Shown here: piece by piece, positions 18,273 through 27,913 of the stretch
Layout: each line of letters begins with the position of its first letter
Numbering within the stretch: position 1 is the first letter of the stretch
Origin: JBDHDH01 sp039591615
GTDB taxonomy: Bacteria; Gemmatimonadota; Gemmatimonadetes; Gemmatimonadales; GWC2-71-9
Reading direction: 5' to 3'
Length of the DNA stretch: 64,000 nt
Assembly (NCBI GenBank): GCA_039591615.1
Contig: JBDHDH010000009.1
Location: 1-64,000 of the forward strand
Made by a program: the position numbers and the translations under genes
The notes under the pieces: generated by a model
Database searches by the model: none
The model's input: the letters and a program-made list of their open reading frames with translations, nothing else
What the model was told of the DNA's origin: nothing

Positions 18273-18603
18273 AGTACTGCTCGGCACCGCCTCATGGGTG
18301 CGACACCCAGCCCCACGTGCATGCGTCACGCAGCCATGCGGAGCCGAGCAGTGGCTTTCGGGCGCCGCTCGATCGTGCGCCCCACAGTGGCCAACCCCGG
18401 ACGTGGAGGTCGTTCTGCCGTCGGGGGTCAGCTCTTCCAGACGCTACTGGAGAAGAGTTCGAAGTTGCTGCGTGGGTGCCGTCCGAGCATGTCGGCGATG
18501 ACGCCCGGGCTCAGAGACCTCCAACCAGTTCCCACTGTGAGCGCTATCGCCGCACCGACGTGTTCGCGACCAACCCAATTGGGTCGGACAACTCAGTCCC
18601 CTT
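18273..18603. other. Intergenic region, with one short minus-strand candidate
   Basis: 331 bases. No ORF above 60 residues looks real. On the minus strand a frame ending at the TGA 18428-18430 encodes about 35-54 residues with protein-like sequence (SPGVIADMLGRHP, NFELFSSSVWKS). It has no clear start and could be a remnant downstream of the zinc-ribbon gene. Confidence 0.3.
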
Positions 18604-18819
18604 CTAGTCACGGAGAATCACGAAGCGACGGCAGCGCTCGCATCGTACCAGTGAGACCGTTCTCGACGGCCTCGTCTGCTCCCGGACCGTTGACTGTCTC
18701 AAGGACTCACCACACCGGGGGCACGAAAGCTTCAGGACGTCCTGGGCCGCTCGCCGAATCCGATCAGCCTCCCCAATCGAGAACTGCGCGTCACTGATGC
18801 GCGCCGTAACGATGACCAT
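18604..18819 (-). CDS. Small zinc-ribbon protein
   Basis: 71 residues. GCAGGAG lies 6 bases before the ATG at 18817-18819, so this start is preferred to the ATG two codons earlier, which touches the binding site. One helix, then CPRCGESL and CERCRRF about 24 residues apart make a four-Cys zinc ribbon. No DNA-binding helix-turn-helix or enzyme domain. It could bind nucleic acid or a protein partner. Function unknown. Confidence 0.65.
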   Translation of the reverse strand: MVIVTARISDAQFSIGEADRIRRAAQDVLKLSCPRCGESLRQSTVREQTRPSRTVSLVRCERCRRFVILRD

Positions 18820-19004
18820 GACCATCTCCTGCAGCCAACGGAATCGCTGGAGGGGCGGCGGAGAGTATGCCGCCCACACCTTCCCAGAGCCAAGCGTCGC
18901 ACACGGGAGACAATCACCGGACAATTTCGAGAGTGTCGGAGTCAAGGACCTCGGTACAGAGACATCGGGCAGCCGAGGCAGTGGATGTGGCCAGGAACCA
19001 CCGC

Positions 19005-20756
19005 CTAGAACGCCAACGACCCTTTCCGAAAACCTGTTTCTCCGACCGAGGCATTGACGAGAACCGGGGCGCCGCCGCGGGCGAGCTTCTTGGCTTCCTT
19101 GAGAACGTCGCCCAGCGCCGCCGAGCGATCCACGGATAGCCCCGCACCGCCGTACCCCTCCACCACGACGTGGTATGCGGTGCGGCGCAGCGAGGTAGCC
19201 ACATCATCCCCGAAAACTTCCATCTGCCCACGAGCAATTTGCGTCCACGCCGCATCGTTCCCGACCACGGCGATCACCGGAATCGCGTGGCGGACGAACG
19301 TGTCGAACTCGGCGAGACTGAAGGCAGCGGATCCGTCGCCATAGACGATCCAGACCTCCGCCTCGGGACGACACAGCTTGGCCCCGAGGGCGAACCCTGC
19401 CCCCCCGCCAAGGGTCCCGAACGGGCCCGGATCGAGCGAGCTCAACGGCCACCGCGGATGCACGACGTACGACGCTGTCGCTGCGAAGTCCCCACCATCG
19501 AGCACGACGACGCTGTCCTCTGCCAGCGCGCCATCGATCGCCTGACAGAGCGCCAACGGGTTGATGAACTCGGTCTCGACGGACGCCAGGCGATCGATTT
19601 CTTCGACCCGCCCCGCATCCCGCTCCCGCAACCGTGCGAGCCATGCGGCGGAGCCAGACGTGGCGTCGCCGACGGCGTCGGCGAGACGGCAGAGGAACTC
19701 CGCCGGATCACCGATCATCGCGAGTGTAGGCCTTCGATTCTTCACGAGATCGCGCCGGCTCCGGTTCACCGAGAGGAGCACCGCGGTTCGACTGATGTGC
19801 CGGCCGTAGCCGAGCCGAAAATCGCAGGGGACACCGGCGAGGAGCACGAGGTCCGCCTCTCGAAGCGCCTCACTCCGTCGATGCCGGAGGAGGAGTGGGT
19901 GCTCGCGCCCGAGGAGTCCGCGGGCCATTCCGGACAGGTAGACCGGCAGTCCGAGATGGCCAACGGCGGCGGCGAGCGCAGCAACCTCCTTGGGATGGAG
20001 CATGGCCTGACTCCCCATCAGGAGCACCGGACGCTCCGCCTGCGAGAGACGAGCTATCGCTCGGTGTACGTCACCCTCGGTGACAGGGGCGATGACCGGC
20101 TCTTCCGCCTGAGACAGCTCTTCGAGACCTGCGTGGCTGAAGAGGCGATTGAAGTGGCGCCGGAGATAGCCCCGGCGGATGCGATCCCCCAACGGCGCCG
20201 CCTCGGACTTGGGGCGTGCGCTCTCGTACCACGCGCGGACGACGTCAGCCGGGTACAGGACGTCCGCCGGGCACTCGACGAAAACCGGCCCTGGAACGCC
20301 GGCCTGGGCAAGGTGGAAGGCCTCCTCGAGGACCGGCGCCACATCCCCGAGATGGGCTATCGAGAAAGCGCGTTTCACGTGCGGCCGAGTGAGGGCCAGG
20401 TGATCGATGTCCTGTAACGCTCCCCGTCCCTTGAGAATCGTGGCGGTTGCCCCCGCAAGGACGACGACCGGTGACTGCGCAAGCTGCGTGTTCTTGATCG
20501 CGGTGAGGGCGTTCGTTGCTCCCGGCCCGGCCGTGACGGCAGCGACGCCCGGCCTGCCTGTCAGGCGGGCGACCGCGTCAGCGGCAAAGACGGCGGTGGC
20601 TTCGTGCCGCACGTCGATGACGCGAATGCCCCGCTGCTTGGCACCTACGAGGATCGGCGAGATGTGCCCGCCGCAGAGCGTGAAGAGAAACTCTACGCCC
20701 CGTCCCCCGAGAATCCGGGCGATCAGGTCGCCACCATGCTCTGCGGACATGCTCAC
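19005..20756 (-). CDS. ThDP-dependent lyase of the ILVBL/HACL2 type (acetolactate-synthase-like)
   Basis: 583 residues. The frame opens with GTG overlapping the stop of the upstream gene (GTGA); an ATG two codons later is equally possible. Catalytic Glu in RHEATAVFAADA (about 53), AGPGATNA, and the ThDP/Mg motif GDGSAAFS...GNDAAW (about 470-500). Whole stretches resemble human ILVBL (2-hydroxyacyl-CoA lyase 2): FTLCGGHISPIL, SGMARGLLGREHP, DPGPFGTLGGGAGFALGAKL, EFDTFVRH. Such enzymes split 2-hydroxy fatty acyl-CoA into a shortened aldehyde and formyl-CoA. The similarity is judged from memory. It is translationally coupled to a long-chain-alcohol-oxidase-like gene, which fits lipid alpha-oxidation. 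Confidence 0.88.
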   Translation of the reverse strand: MSMSAEHGGDLIARILGGRGVEFLFTLCGGHISPILVGAKQRGIRVIDVRHEATAVFAADAVARLTGRPGVAAVTAGPGATNALTAIKNTQLAQSPVVVLAGATATILKGRGALQDIDHLALTRPHVKRAFSIAHLGDVAPVLEEAFHLAQAGVPGPVFVECPADVLYPADVVRAWYESARPKSEAAPLGDRIRRGYLRRHFNRLFSHAGLEELSQAEEPVIAPVTEGDVHRAIARLSQAERPVLLMGSQAMLHPKEVAALAAAVGHLGLPVYLSGMARGLLGREHPLLLRHRRSEALREADLVLLAGVPCDFRLGYGRHISRTAVLLSVNRSRRDLVKNRRPTLAMIGDPAEFLCRLADAVGDATSGSAAWLARLRERDAGRVEEIDRLASVETEFINPLALCQAIDGALAEDSVVVLDGGDFAATASYVVHPRWPLSSLDPGPFGTLGGGAGFALGAKLCRPEAEVWIVYGDGSAAFSLAEFDTFVRHAIPVIAVVGNDAAWTQIARGQMEVFGDDVATSLRRTAYHVVVEGYGGAGLSVDRSAALGDVLKEAKKLARGGAPVLVNASVGETGFRKGSLAF

Positions 20757-22741
20757 CAGCCCTCGGCGATGGAGCGAGCGACGTGATCCGCGATCGCCAT
20801 GATCGTGATCATCGGGTTGACACCGCTGGAAGTTGGGAAGGTACTCCCATCCGCCACGTACAGGCCCTGCCGCTCATGGGCCTCTCCCGAGCTGCTCACC
20901 ACCGAGAGCGCGGGATCGTTCCCCATCGCGGCACTCGCCATCTGATGAAAGCTCACGTAAGACATCCGGCAGTGGGTATACCCCCGACTATCGGCTTCTG
21001 CCATGAACCGATCCTGCCAGCCGGGCGAGCCGGGCCGCACACGAACTGGCGGTGTATGAAGCGAGATCACTTCCGTGGCTCCAGCGGCCGCCAAGACTTC
21101 CGCCGCACCGAGCAATCCTCTGCGGAGATGGCCTACGTCGTATTTGGACAGCTCGTAGTGGACCCGCGGTCTTCCCTGCTTGCTCACCGACACTCGGCCC
21201 GCATCCCGATCCCTGAGCAGCACACCGACGATGCTGGTGTGCGCCAGTCGCGAGACATCTTCCCGAAACCGCTGCGCTCCCTCCCAGCCGAACGCGCTGG
21301 AGGGCAGGGAAAAATGCACGGGCCCGGTTTCGAAGCGCGTGCCGTAGTCTTCCTGCTGATCCGCGAACTGATCGGAGTACCTCGTCTGCAGCGCGCCACT
21401 CCATGGCTCGACCCGCTCTCGGAAGAAACCAACGACGGCGGTGGCGGGATGGAGCCTGAGTCCCCGTCCGATGTTGGGGTTCGTCAGACCCGATCGTCTG
21501 AGGAGCGCGGGCGTGTAGATCGCGCCGCAGGCCACGACCACCGCACGGGCCCGCACGGTCAGTCGATGCGCATCGCCGCCCGTCCCCACCACCGTGGCTT
21601 CAACACCCCTCACCCGATGAGCGTCGGAGAGAATCCGCTGGACGTCGCAATTCGCGACGAGCCTCGCACCGCGGCGAGCCGCATCGCTGAGATATGTGAC
21701 GGCGGTGGAGTTCTTCGCCCCGTGGCGGCATCCGTAACCACAGTAGCCGCACTCGAGGCCTTCGCGACAGTCGGTTACGTTGCGGGGCTGCGCGGCGACG
21801 TGCCACCCCAGCGCGCGACAGCCTCGCTCCAGAATGGCGTCTCGGGCGCTGGGCGTGTTCCAGCTTGTCCCAAGGTTCACCCGCTCGGCAACGCGCAGAA
21901 GGGAGTCGCGGAATCGGGCGCTCGCGAAGAGCGTGAGTCCGGACCGTCGATCCCATTCCTCCTGGATCGACTCGGGTAATGGAAAGCTAGTCGTCCAGTT
22001 GACTACCGTGCCGCCTCCCATGCAACTGCCCGCCAGAATCGGCATGGAGCCGCTCTGGGTCATCAGTAGCCCGCCGTCGAGATAGAGGGCGCTCAGCATG
22101 TCACCCTCGACCTGGGTCATGTCCCGCGCGCCGGGATTCGGCCCCTTCTCCAGTACCACCACGTCCCGCCCAGCCTCGGCGAGTACGCCCGCCACAACGC
22201 CACCCCCGGCTCCCGAGCCGACGATCGCCACGTCACAGTCGATGGTCGTTTCCTGCCCAAGGAAGAGGTTGGGCAGAGGCTCTACCCCCGTGGCCGGGAA
22301 GGGCAAGGGACCGGGGTACCGCACCGCTTCCCACGCCGGGTGGCTTCCGTGCTCGAGGGGCCAGCAGAAGTGTGCGACGTGCGTGAGCCGCTTGAGCGCC
22401 TGGAAGCCCGCCCGCCGGAGCGCCAGGGACGAATACGCCCAGCCCTTCAGCACCTCTTCCCGAACAGCCCGATCGAGGTCTCTGAAGCGCCGGAAGCGTC
22501 CCCTCAGCGCCAACACGCTGAGCCGTGAGCCCAAGATCGAGAGGAGGAGCCGCAACCTCGCTCGGTCTTTCGGGTCTTGCAGCGACGCAATCAGGCGTTC
22601 GGCTCGCGCGCCCGTCCCGGCGGCGGCGGCACCCGTGGCGAAGAGCCCCGCGGGGTCGTCGGGTCGGACGATCGCGGGCACCAGCGTGTCGCACACGGCG
22701 GCGAGCGTGGCCCGCTGCTCAACAGTCAGGTCACTGGACAC
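20753..22741 (-). CDS. GMC-family oxidoreductase, long-chain alcohol oxidase type
   Basis: 662 residues, GTG start. About 150 N-terminal residues are helical, as in plant and yeast fatty alcohol oxidases. Next come the FAD motif GSGAGGGVVAGVLAEAG (about 172), GGGTVVNW, a Cys-rich segment (CGYCGYGCRHGAKNST), and the C-terminal GMC signature with YVADGSTFPTSSGVNP. The Cys-rich segment and N-terminal helical domain separate it from glucose or choline oxidases and fit long-chain-alcohol oxidase (fatty alcohol to fatty aldehyde). No signal peptide. Its stop overlaps the start of the ILVBL/HACL2-like gene, so both are one translational unit. Confidence 0.88.
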   Translation of the reverse strand: MSSDLTVEQRATLAAVCDTLVPAIVRPDDPAGLFATGAAAAGTGARAERLIASLQDPKDRARLRLLLSILGSRLSVLALRGRFRRFRDLDRAVREEVLKGWAYSSLALRRAGFQALKRLTHVAHFCWPLEHGSHPAWEAVRYPGPLPFPATGVEPLPNLFLGQETTIDCDVAIVGSGAGGGVVAGVLAEAGRDVVVLEKGPNPGARDMTQVEGDMLSALYLDGGLLMTQSGSMPILAGSCMGGGTVVNWTTSFPLPESIQEEWDRRSGLTLFASARFRDSLLRVAERVNLGTSWNTPSARDAILERGCRALGWHVAAQPRNVTDCREGLECGYCGYGCRHGAKNSTAVTYLSDAARRGARLVANCDVQRILSDAHRVRGVEATVVGTGGDAHRLTVRARAVVVACGAIYTPALLRRSGLTNPNIGRGLRLHPATAVVGFFRERVEPWSGALQTRYSDQFADQQEDYGTRFETGPVHFSLPSSAFGWEGAQRFREDVSRLAHTSIVGVLLRDRDAGRVSVSKQGRPRVHYELSKYDVGHLRRGLLGAAEVLAAAGATEVISLHTPPVRVRPGSPGWQDRFMAEADSRGYTHCRMSYVSFHQMASAAMGNDPALSVVSSSGEAHERQGLYVADGSTFPTSSGVNPMITIMAIADHVARSIAEGW

Positions 22742-22814
22742 CAGTTCAGTGCGTGTGATGGAGTACCGGTTCGTGCGCCCTCAGGGGACGTGAGTCCCGA
22801 CTGGCAGACGCATG

Positions 22815-23156
22815 TCAGTTGATGGAAGGAAACACCAACGCGTGCCGCACGTCAAAGGACCAAGGGGATAACACGAGACCACGAAGCGCCCTCAGACAAC
22901 CGCGATTACAGTCCACCACCCCCGATGGGAAGCGATCGCACGCCAACACAGAGAGCTGCAGCGGACTCGCCGCCGGTCCCAAACGAATCCGCTGGAGCGC
23001 ACGTGTCGAGGGACACCAGACACCGAGCTCCGCGCTCCCAGCCGGGGGAAGTCGACGATAGGGAGCCTTCGTGTACGCAATGGCCGTTAGACTAGACGCC
23101 AGTAACGCGGCGGCGAGGAGAATGGCGAGGAGCATTGCCCAGTCCGGATTCCACAT
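22815..23156 (-). CDS. Small membrane-anchored protein with conserved-looking Cys
   Basis: 113 residues. N-terminal membrane helix or signal (about 8-27), then a small domain with Cys at four or more places (GVWCPSTRAL, VLACDRFPSG, DCNRGCL). It probably faces the periplasm, with disulfides. No family recognised. It lies between the symporter and the alcohol-oxidase genes on the same strand and could belong to their transcription unit. No strong ribosome binding site. Confidence 0.5.
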   Translation of the reverse strand: MWNPDWAMLLAILLAAALLASSLTAIAYTKAPYRRLPPAGSAELGVWCPSTRALQRIRLGPAASPLQLSVLACDRFPSGVVDCNRGCLRALRGLVLSPWSFDVRHALVFPSIN

Positions 23157-23213
23157 CCTGTGGCAATTGTCGCGACCCCCGCCTGAAGTCCCGGTGAACT
23201 CATCAGGAAGTCC

Positions 23214-25004
23214 TCAAACGTCCGGCCGTTGCAACCTCGTGGTCGCCACCATCGGGGCTTCAGAGTCGCGCTGACCGGTTGCGCGCCAGATGACCACCGC
23301 GGCGACCGCCGCGATCACCAGATATGCGGTGCCCGATCCCCACCCTTCCAGCACGAGCTTACCCACGCCGAACAGCCCGGCGTAGATGGCAACGAGGCCG
23401 GCGCACCATCCCACCACATCGCGCCACGCCTCGCCCTGCACTCGTACACCGCTCTGGCGGGCGACAGGACCCCACCAGGGGGAGGCCGGCCGCACTCGTT
23501 CATAAAACGCGAGCAGCGTGCGCTCGTCCGTGGGTGGCGTGAGCAGTGCAACGAGAATCCAGCTGATTGTCGACGCCAGCGCCGTCGCCGTCAGATGCAA
23601 TCCAAAGGGGATGCCGGGAATCAGAAAATAGAGCCCCACATACACGATCGCGGTTGACACCCATGCAGCGATCTCACTCCACGCGTTCACTCGCCACCAC
23701 CACCAGCGCATGATGAAGACCCCTCCGATACCGACGGTCATTCCGAAGAAGAGCTCCCACGCCCCTCGAATCGTCTGCATTGCGTACGCCGTGATTCCCC
23801 CTGCGATCATCATGACCACAACCAGCAACCGTGACACACGGACGTAGTGTCGGTCGTCCCCGTCGCGATTGAGAAAGGGCTTGTAGCAGTCGTTCACCAG
23901 AAGCGACACACCCCAGTTCAAGAGTGTGTCGATCGTGCTCATGAAGGCCGCCAACATGCTGGCCACCATGAGACCGAGGAGTCCCGTTGGCAGGAACTCC
24001 ACGATCATCATCGGATACCCGAGCTCTTTGTCCGCGAGGTCGGGGAAGATGACCAGTGAGACGAGACCCACCACGATCCACGGCCACGGGCGCAGCACGT
24101 AGTGGAGAAAGCAGAACCACAGGACCGCCAGGAAGCTGTGGTGTTCGTTCTTGGTAGCGAGCATCCGCTGAACCATGTAGCTCGTTCCGCCAGCGTCGCG
24201 GGTTGCCCACCAGTTGACGGCGACCAGCGCCACGAAGGTCATCACGGGGAGGGTTGGCTCCGCGGAGGATGGGAGAAAGCTGAGGTAGCCCTCGATATCG
24301 CCGCCGAACTGTTGCGCGAGCCGGGCTTTCAACTCGCCGACTCCCCCGATGTTTCCCACGGCGATGACCGCGAGGGCGATGGCTCCCGCCATGGCCAGCA
24401 GAAACTGTACGAAGTCGGTCATGGCCACGCCCCAGAACCCCGACATGACCGTGTACACCACCGCCACGACCAGACACAGGAGGATGCCGAACCACCGGCC
24501 GTCGATCACGCCAGCAATACCCATCGCGTCTGTGAGCGCGTCGAGGTCGATCAGCACGCCGAGGATCTTCACCATGGCGAGGGTGACCCAGCCCATGATG
24601 ATGCAGTTGAGGACGACACCTTCCCAGACGCCACGGAATGCTCGGAGGACGCGCGCCGGCGTTCCGGAATAGCGGAGCTCCACCAGCTCCACGTCGGTGA
24701 TCACCCCGGCACGCCGCCAGAGACGCGCGAAGAAGAACGTCACGAACAGGTGCGCCGCCGCAAAGTTCCACACCATCCACACGCCGCTGATGCCGTTGTT
24801 GGCCACGAGGCCCGTGACGACCAGCGGGGTGTCGGCCGCGAACATGGTTGCGACAATCGATGTGCCCGCAATCCACCAGGGCAGGTTGCGGGCGGCGAGA
24901 AAGTACTCCGTGATGTTCCGCCCGGCGCGATGTCGAAAGACCAAGCCCACCCCGAGGGCGAAGGCGATGTACGCGGCGACGATGAGCCAGTCGAGGATGG
25001 ACAC
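23214..25004 (-). CDS. Sodium:solute symporter (SSS family)
   Basis: 596 residues, GTG start, with about 13 hydrophobic segments. The N-terminus reads as a typical SSS protein: LIVAAYIAFALGVG, EYFLAARNLPWW, GTSIVATMFAADTP. The LeuT-like core is complete. The solute is not evident; the family moves sugars, proline, pantothenate, nucleosides and carboxylates with sodium. Located in the inner membrane. The last 100 residues are more polar, then end in one more helix (AYLVIAAVAAVVIW). No operon partner is clear. Confidence 0.93.
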   Translation of the reverse strand: MSILDWLIVAAYIAFALGVGLVFRHRAGRNITEYFLAARNLPWWIAGTSIVATMFAADTPLVVTGLVANNGISGVWMVWNFAAAHLFVTFFFARLWRRAGVITDVELVELRYSGTPARVLRAFRGVWEGVVLNCIIMGWVTLAMVKILGVLIDLDALTDAMGIAGVIDGRWFGILLCLVVAVVYTVMSGFWGVAMTDFVQFLLAMAGAIALAVIAVGNIGGVGELKARLAQQFGGDIEGYLSFLPSSAEPTLPVMTFVALVAVNWWATRDAGGTSYMVQRMLATKNEHHSFLAVLWFCFLHYVLRPWPWIVVGLVSLVIFPDLADKELGYPMMIVEFLPTGLLGLMVASMLAAFMSTIDTLLNWGVSLLVNDCYKPFLNRDGDDRHYVRVSRLLVVVMMIAGGITAYAMQTIRGAWELFFGMTVGIGGVFIMRWWWWRVNAWSEIAAWVSTAIVYVGLYFLIPGIPFGLHLTATALASTISWILVALLTPPTDERTLLAFYERVRPASPWWGPVARQSGVRVQGEAWRDVVGWCAGLVAIYAGLFGVGKLVLEGWGSGTAYLVIAAVAAVVIWRATGQRDSEAPMVATTRLQRPDV

Positions 25005-25280
25005 GAGTGCTCGTCGGGTTGCGAGTGATGAGGAGCGGGAGAGTGGTGATTACGCAGCGGGGGGTCAAGGTGGATGGGCCAACCCAATGACTCACCACCA
25101 CCTGGCCCTATGTCTTCTGCGGACTCCCCTCAGTGCCCTGTTGGCGGCCTCCACGAGCTCGTGAGTGGCAAGAGATGAGACGGCCGAAGTCCAGGGTCCG
25201 GGCATATTCCAGGTAAGGATGGAAGCCAGGTGGTCACGCCTATCGATCAGCCGGAGGGTAGCCCTCCCCTGTGAGTCCGT
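25005..25280. other. Intergenic region upstream of the symporter gene
   Basis: 276 bases between the symporter start and the end of the PD40 lipoprotein gene, both on the minus strand. No gene, repeat or clear promoter was seen. Confidence 0.45.
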
Positions 25281-26282
25281 CTACGGTCGCCAACGCGCGG
25301 CTGACTCGTTGGCGGGGTTTCCGTCGACCACCGTGGGCTCGCCGCCGCCCGCGCTCGCGAAGAGAATGTCCCAGTTTCCGAAGCGGTTGCTTTCGAACGC
25401 GATCCGCGTGCCATCGGGCGACCAGACGGGCCCGCTTTCCGCCGCCGGAAACTCGGTGATGTTCACGAGCCCACCGTCATCGAGATTCGCCACGAATATG
25501 TCCCACCCGAATCCCCGAAGACTCTCGAACGCGATCCGCGAGCCGTCAGGCGACCACGCCGGACTCTCGTCGAATGTCGGGCTGTCGGAGACGTTCATGA
25601 GATGGGACCCATCGATCCCGATTACATAGACCTCCGTCGCGCCCTCGCGGTTGCTGGTGAACGCCAACCGCGTCCCGCTGGGCGACCAGGTGGCTCCGAA
25701 ATCGTCGCCGACGGGACCATCGGTGAGGTTGACGGGGCCCGTGTCATCCATCTCCATCACGAAGACGTCTGCCGCGGCTCCCCGCGTGCTGGTAAAGGCA
25801 ATACGGGCACCGTCTGGTGACCAAACTGGTTGCGTGTCGAGGGCGGGATGATTCGTGAGATTACGCAGGCCGCCTCCGTCGATGTCGACCGCGTACACCT
25901 CGGCGTCGCCATCCCGGAAGCTCGTGAACGCCAGGCGCCGTCCATCCGGAGACCAGGTAGGGTCGACGTCGCGGGCCTCGTGGCGGCTCAGGTTTACGAG
26001 GTCCGGCCGCAGACCGAAGAAACTCGCAACGTACACCTCCGCATTGCCGTCCCGTTCACTGACGAACGCGAGGCGCCATCCGTCGGGCGACCAGACCGGC
26101 GAACGATCTCGCCCCGGATGGTTGCTGATGTTACGGAGTCGGCCAGACTCCAGCACGAGGTAGATCTCTTCGTTCCCGTCGCGGTTGCTCACGAAGGCGA
26201 GGGACGGAGAGGCTCCCGGACCCGTCGCCGGCGAGCAGGCGCTCGGTGCCAGGACGAGCACCACGGCAAGCGCCGTCGCCAT
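25281..26282 (-). CDS. PD40/TolB-like propeller lipoprotein
   Basis: 333 residues from the ATG at 26280-26282, preceded by GAGGG. A GTG four codons earlier overlaps the M6 stop and is also possible. Lipobox PSAC follows a short signal. The rest is seven PD40 repeats (WSPDGARIAFTS, NREGATEVYVIGIDG), enough for one closed beta-propeller. Nothing catalytic. Last gene of a three-gene set with the M6 protease and another lipoprotein, which suggests it acts with the protease in the periplasm or on the cell surface. Confidence 0.88.
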   Translation of the reverse strand: MATALAVVLVLAPSACSPATGPGASPSLAFVSNRDGNEEIYLVLESGRLRNISNHPGRDRSPVWSPDGWRLAFVSERDGNAEVYVASFFGLRPDLVNLSRHEARDVDPTWSPDGRRLAFTSFRDGDAEVYAVDIDGGGLRNLTNHPALDTQPVWSPDGARIAFTSTRGAAADVFVMEMDDTGPVNLTDGPVGDDFGATWSPSGTRLAFTSNREGATEVYVIGIDGSHLMNVSDSPTFDESPAWSPDGSRIAFESLRGFGWDIFVANLDDGGLVNITEFPAAESGPVWSPDGTRIAFESNRFGNWDILFASAGGGEPTVVDGNPANESAARWRP

Positions 26283-26290
26283 CCTGACCC

Positions 26291-27913
26291 TCACGGTGAC
26301 GTGGCCACCTCCGCCGCCGCCCGAACCGTGGGATGCTCGGCGAGATATCGTCGCAGATCCCCAACGTCATAGCGGCCGTTTTTATTCCCCACCCGATCCA
26401 GGAACTGCATCTCTTCTACAGTGAGCTCGCCGGATGTCAGAAAGGGGCTGACGAGACGATCGAGCGCCACCTCCGCCGTCGAGATCTCGAGCTCCGCGTG
26501 GCCAGCCACGAGCTCCACATGGTGAAACGTGACCGAGGACGCCGCCCCCGAGTTCAGACGCGTCGACGGCATGGTTGCATTGCTGAGACGGGTGACCCCA
26601 GGCCCGAAGACGTCGCTTGCTTCGCCGCGATTACCGCCGTTCGCCGTCTCGCGGACCAATCCCTCATTGCCATCGGCCTCGAGGAGCTGCACGTGGTAAA
26701 CCCTGGGACAGGAGCGGCACGGCCGCAGCAGGAGCTTCTCGTCTACGTGATAGACGAGAACGCCCGCCGCCGGAAGGTCCTGATCGAACCCCTGCCGGTC
26801 CCGATACTCGACCAGGAGATACTCGGAAGTCGAGAGCGGAACCCGCAGCGTGTGTCCCGTCGTACGCGCCGGCTGCAGCAGGATCGTGGAATCCCGAGTC
26901 CCCGCGACGACCTCCAAGTTTGGCAACCACCCGAGCCTCACCTTCTCCCATGGTGCGAAGTGGGGCGGACGGCGCACGGCCGTGCGGTCGAGGGTTCCAC
27001 CGCACCCCCACGCACCAGCCGCCATCAGCGACCAGCAACCCACCACCCAGCGGCGCTCCTCGGGGAGAAGCCCTTCCGTGCTGTCGTAGAGATCCGGAAG
27101 GCCCAGAACGTGGCCGAGTTCGTGCGCAATGGTCGCGGCGTTCTGGATCCCGGTGCCGCTACAGTCCACGGTGCTCTGGATGATGTAGCCATTGACGAGG
27201 ACCGGTTCCCCGTTCGGTCGGGGATCGTTGGTCGCGAACGGTTCCCCCGTCCACGCCGCAATGCTCGATCGATGGGGCCAGATCCCGGGACCCGGACACG
27301 ATGCCGCTGGCTCGGTGAATTCGAAGGCCACGGCATCCGCGATCCCGTCGTCGTCACCGCTATTCGGCATCCCATCGGGACCGTCGTTATCGAACTGACC
27401 GAAATCGGTGCTTGGATCGACCAGCTCGAGCGCCATCGTCAGATAGACACCCGTCTGCGTACCGGAAAGGCCGAAATTGCTCCCGACAGTCTCCGCCAGG
27501 GTGAGCCCCGTACGCACCCAGGGCAGGACCCGGCCCTGCACGGCGAGGAGCCCTCCTGATGCCTCGGCGTAGAACTCGGTAAGGGTGCCGTTGGGTGTTG
27601 GGCCGTCGAAGAGAGCCCGTTGAACGTCCCCCGCGGAATGGACGGGCTCGGGCGAGTCGGCAAAGAGCGCGAGCACCACTACCATCGGGAGGGTACCGGC
27701 CACTGCCTGTCCCGCCGATCTCGTCCGCTCGACCCGCCGAGTCCATCCCCCCGGAATCTCGAAGAAGTCCGGCCGCCGGGCGACCTGATCGAAATAGGCC
27801 TGCGGCAGCGGTACTCTCGCCACCTGTGCAGTCATCTCGATGTCCTGGCCGGACAACGGCTCGGTAGCCACTGCCCAGACGATGAGCGCGACGGCTGGAC
27901 GGACCACCTTCAC
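26291..27913 (-). CDS. Secreted M6-type metalloprotease with dockerin-like C-terminus
   Basis: 540 residues; GTG start overlapping the stop of the upstream lipoprotein gene (GTGA). Signal peptide about 1-22. The zinc site HELGHVLGLPDLYD (about 265) has the extended HExxHxxGxxD form of immune-inhibitor-A peptidases. An Asp/Asn-rich stretch (DNDGPDGMPNSGDDDG) about 70 residues earlier may bind calcium. Near the C-terminus, VGNKNGRYDVGDL looks like a single dockerin/EF-hand loop. It should degrade proteins outside the cytoplasm. Confidence 0.9.
   Translation of the reverse strand: MKVVRPAVALIVWAVATEPLSGQDIEMTAQVARVPLPQAYFDQVARRPDFFEIPGGWTRRVERTRSAGQAVAGTLPMVVVLALFADSPEPVHSAGDVQRALFDGPTPNGTLTEFYAEASGGLLAVQGRVLPWVRTGLTLAETVGSNFGLSGTQTGVYLTMALELVDPSTDFGQFDNDGPDGMPNSGDDDGIADAVAFEFTEPAASCPGPGIWPHRSSIAAWTGEPFATNDPRPNGEPVLVNGYIIQSTVDCSGTGIQNAATIAHELGHVLGLPDLYDSTEGLLPEERRWVVGCWSLMAAGAWGCGGTLDRTAVRRPPHFAPWEKVRLGWLPNLEVVAGTRDSTILLQPARTTGHTLRVPLSTSEYLLVEYRDRQGFDQDLPAAGVLVYHVDEKLLLRPCRSCPRVYHVQLLEADGNEGLVRETANGGNRGEASDVFGPGVTRLSNATMPSTRLNSGAASSVTFHHVELVAGHAELEISTAEVALDRLVSPFLTSGELTVEEMQFLDRVGNKNGRYDVGDLRRYLAEHPTVRAAAEVATSP

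Noticed and set aside
26333..27559. 408-codon open frame on the plus strand
   Set aside because: Antisense to the M6 protease gene, which has an intact zinc motif and signal peptide; the plus-strand translation shows no domain.
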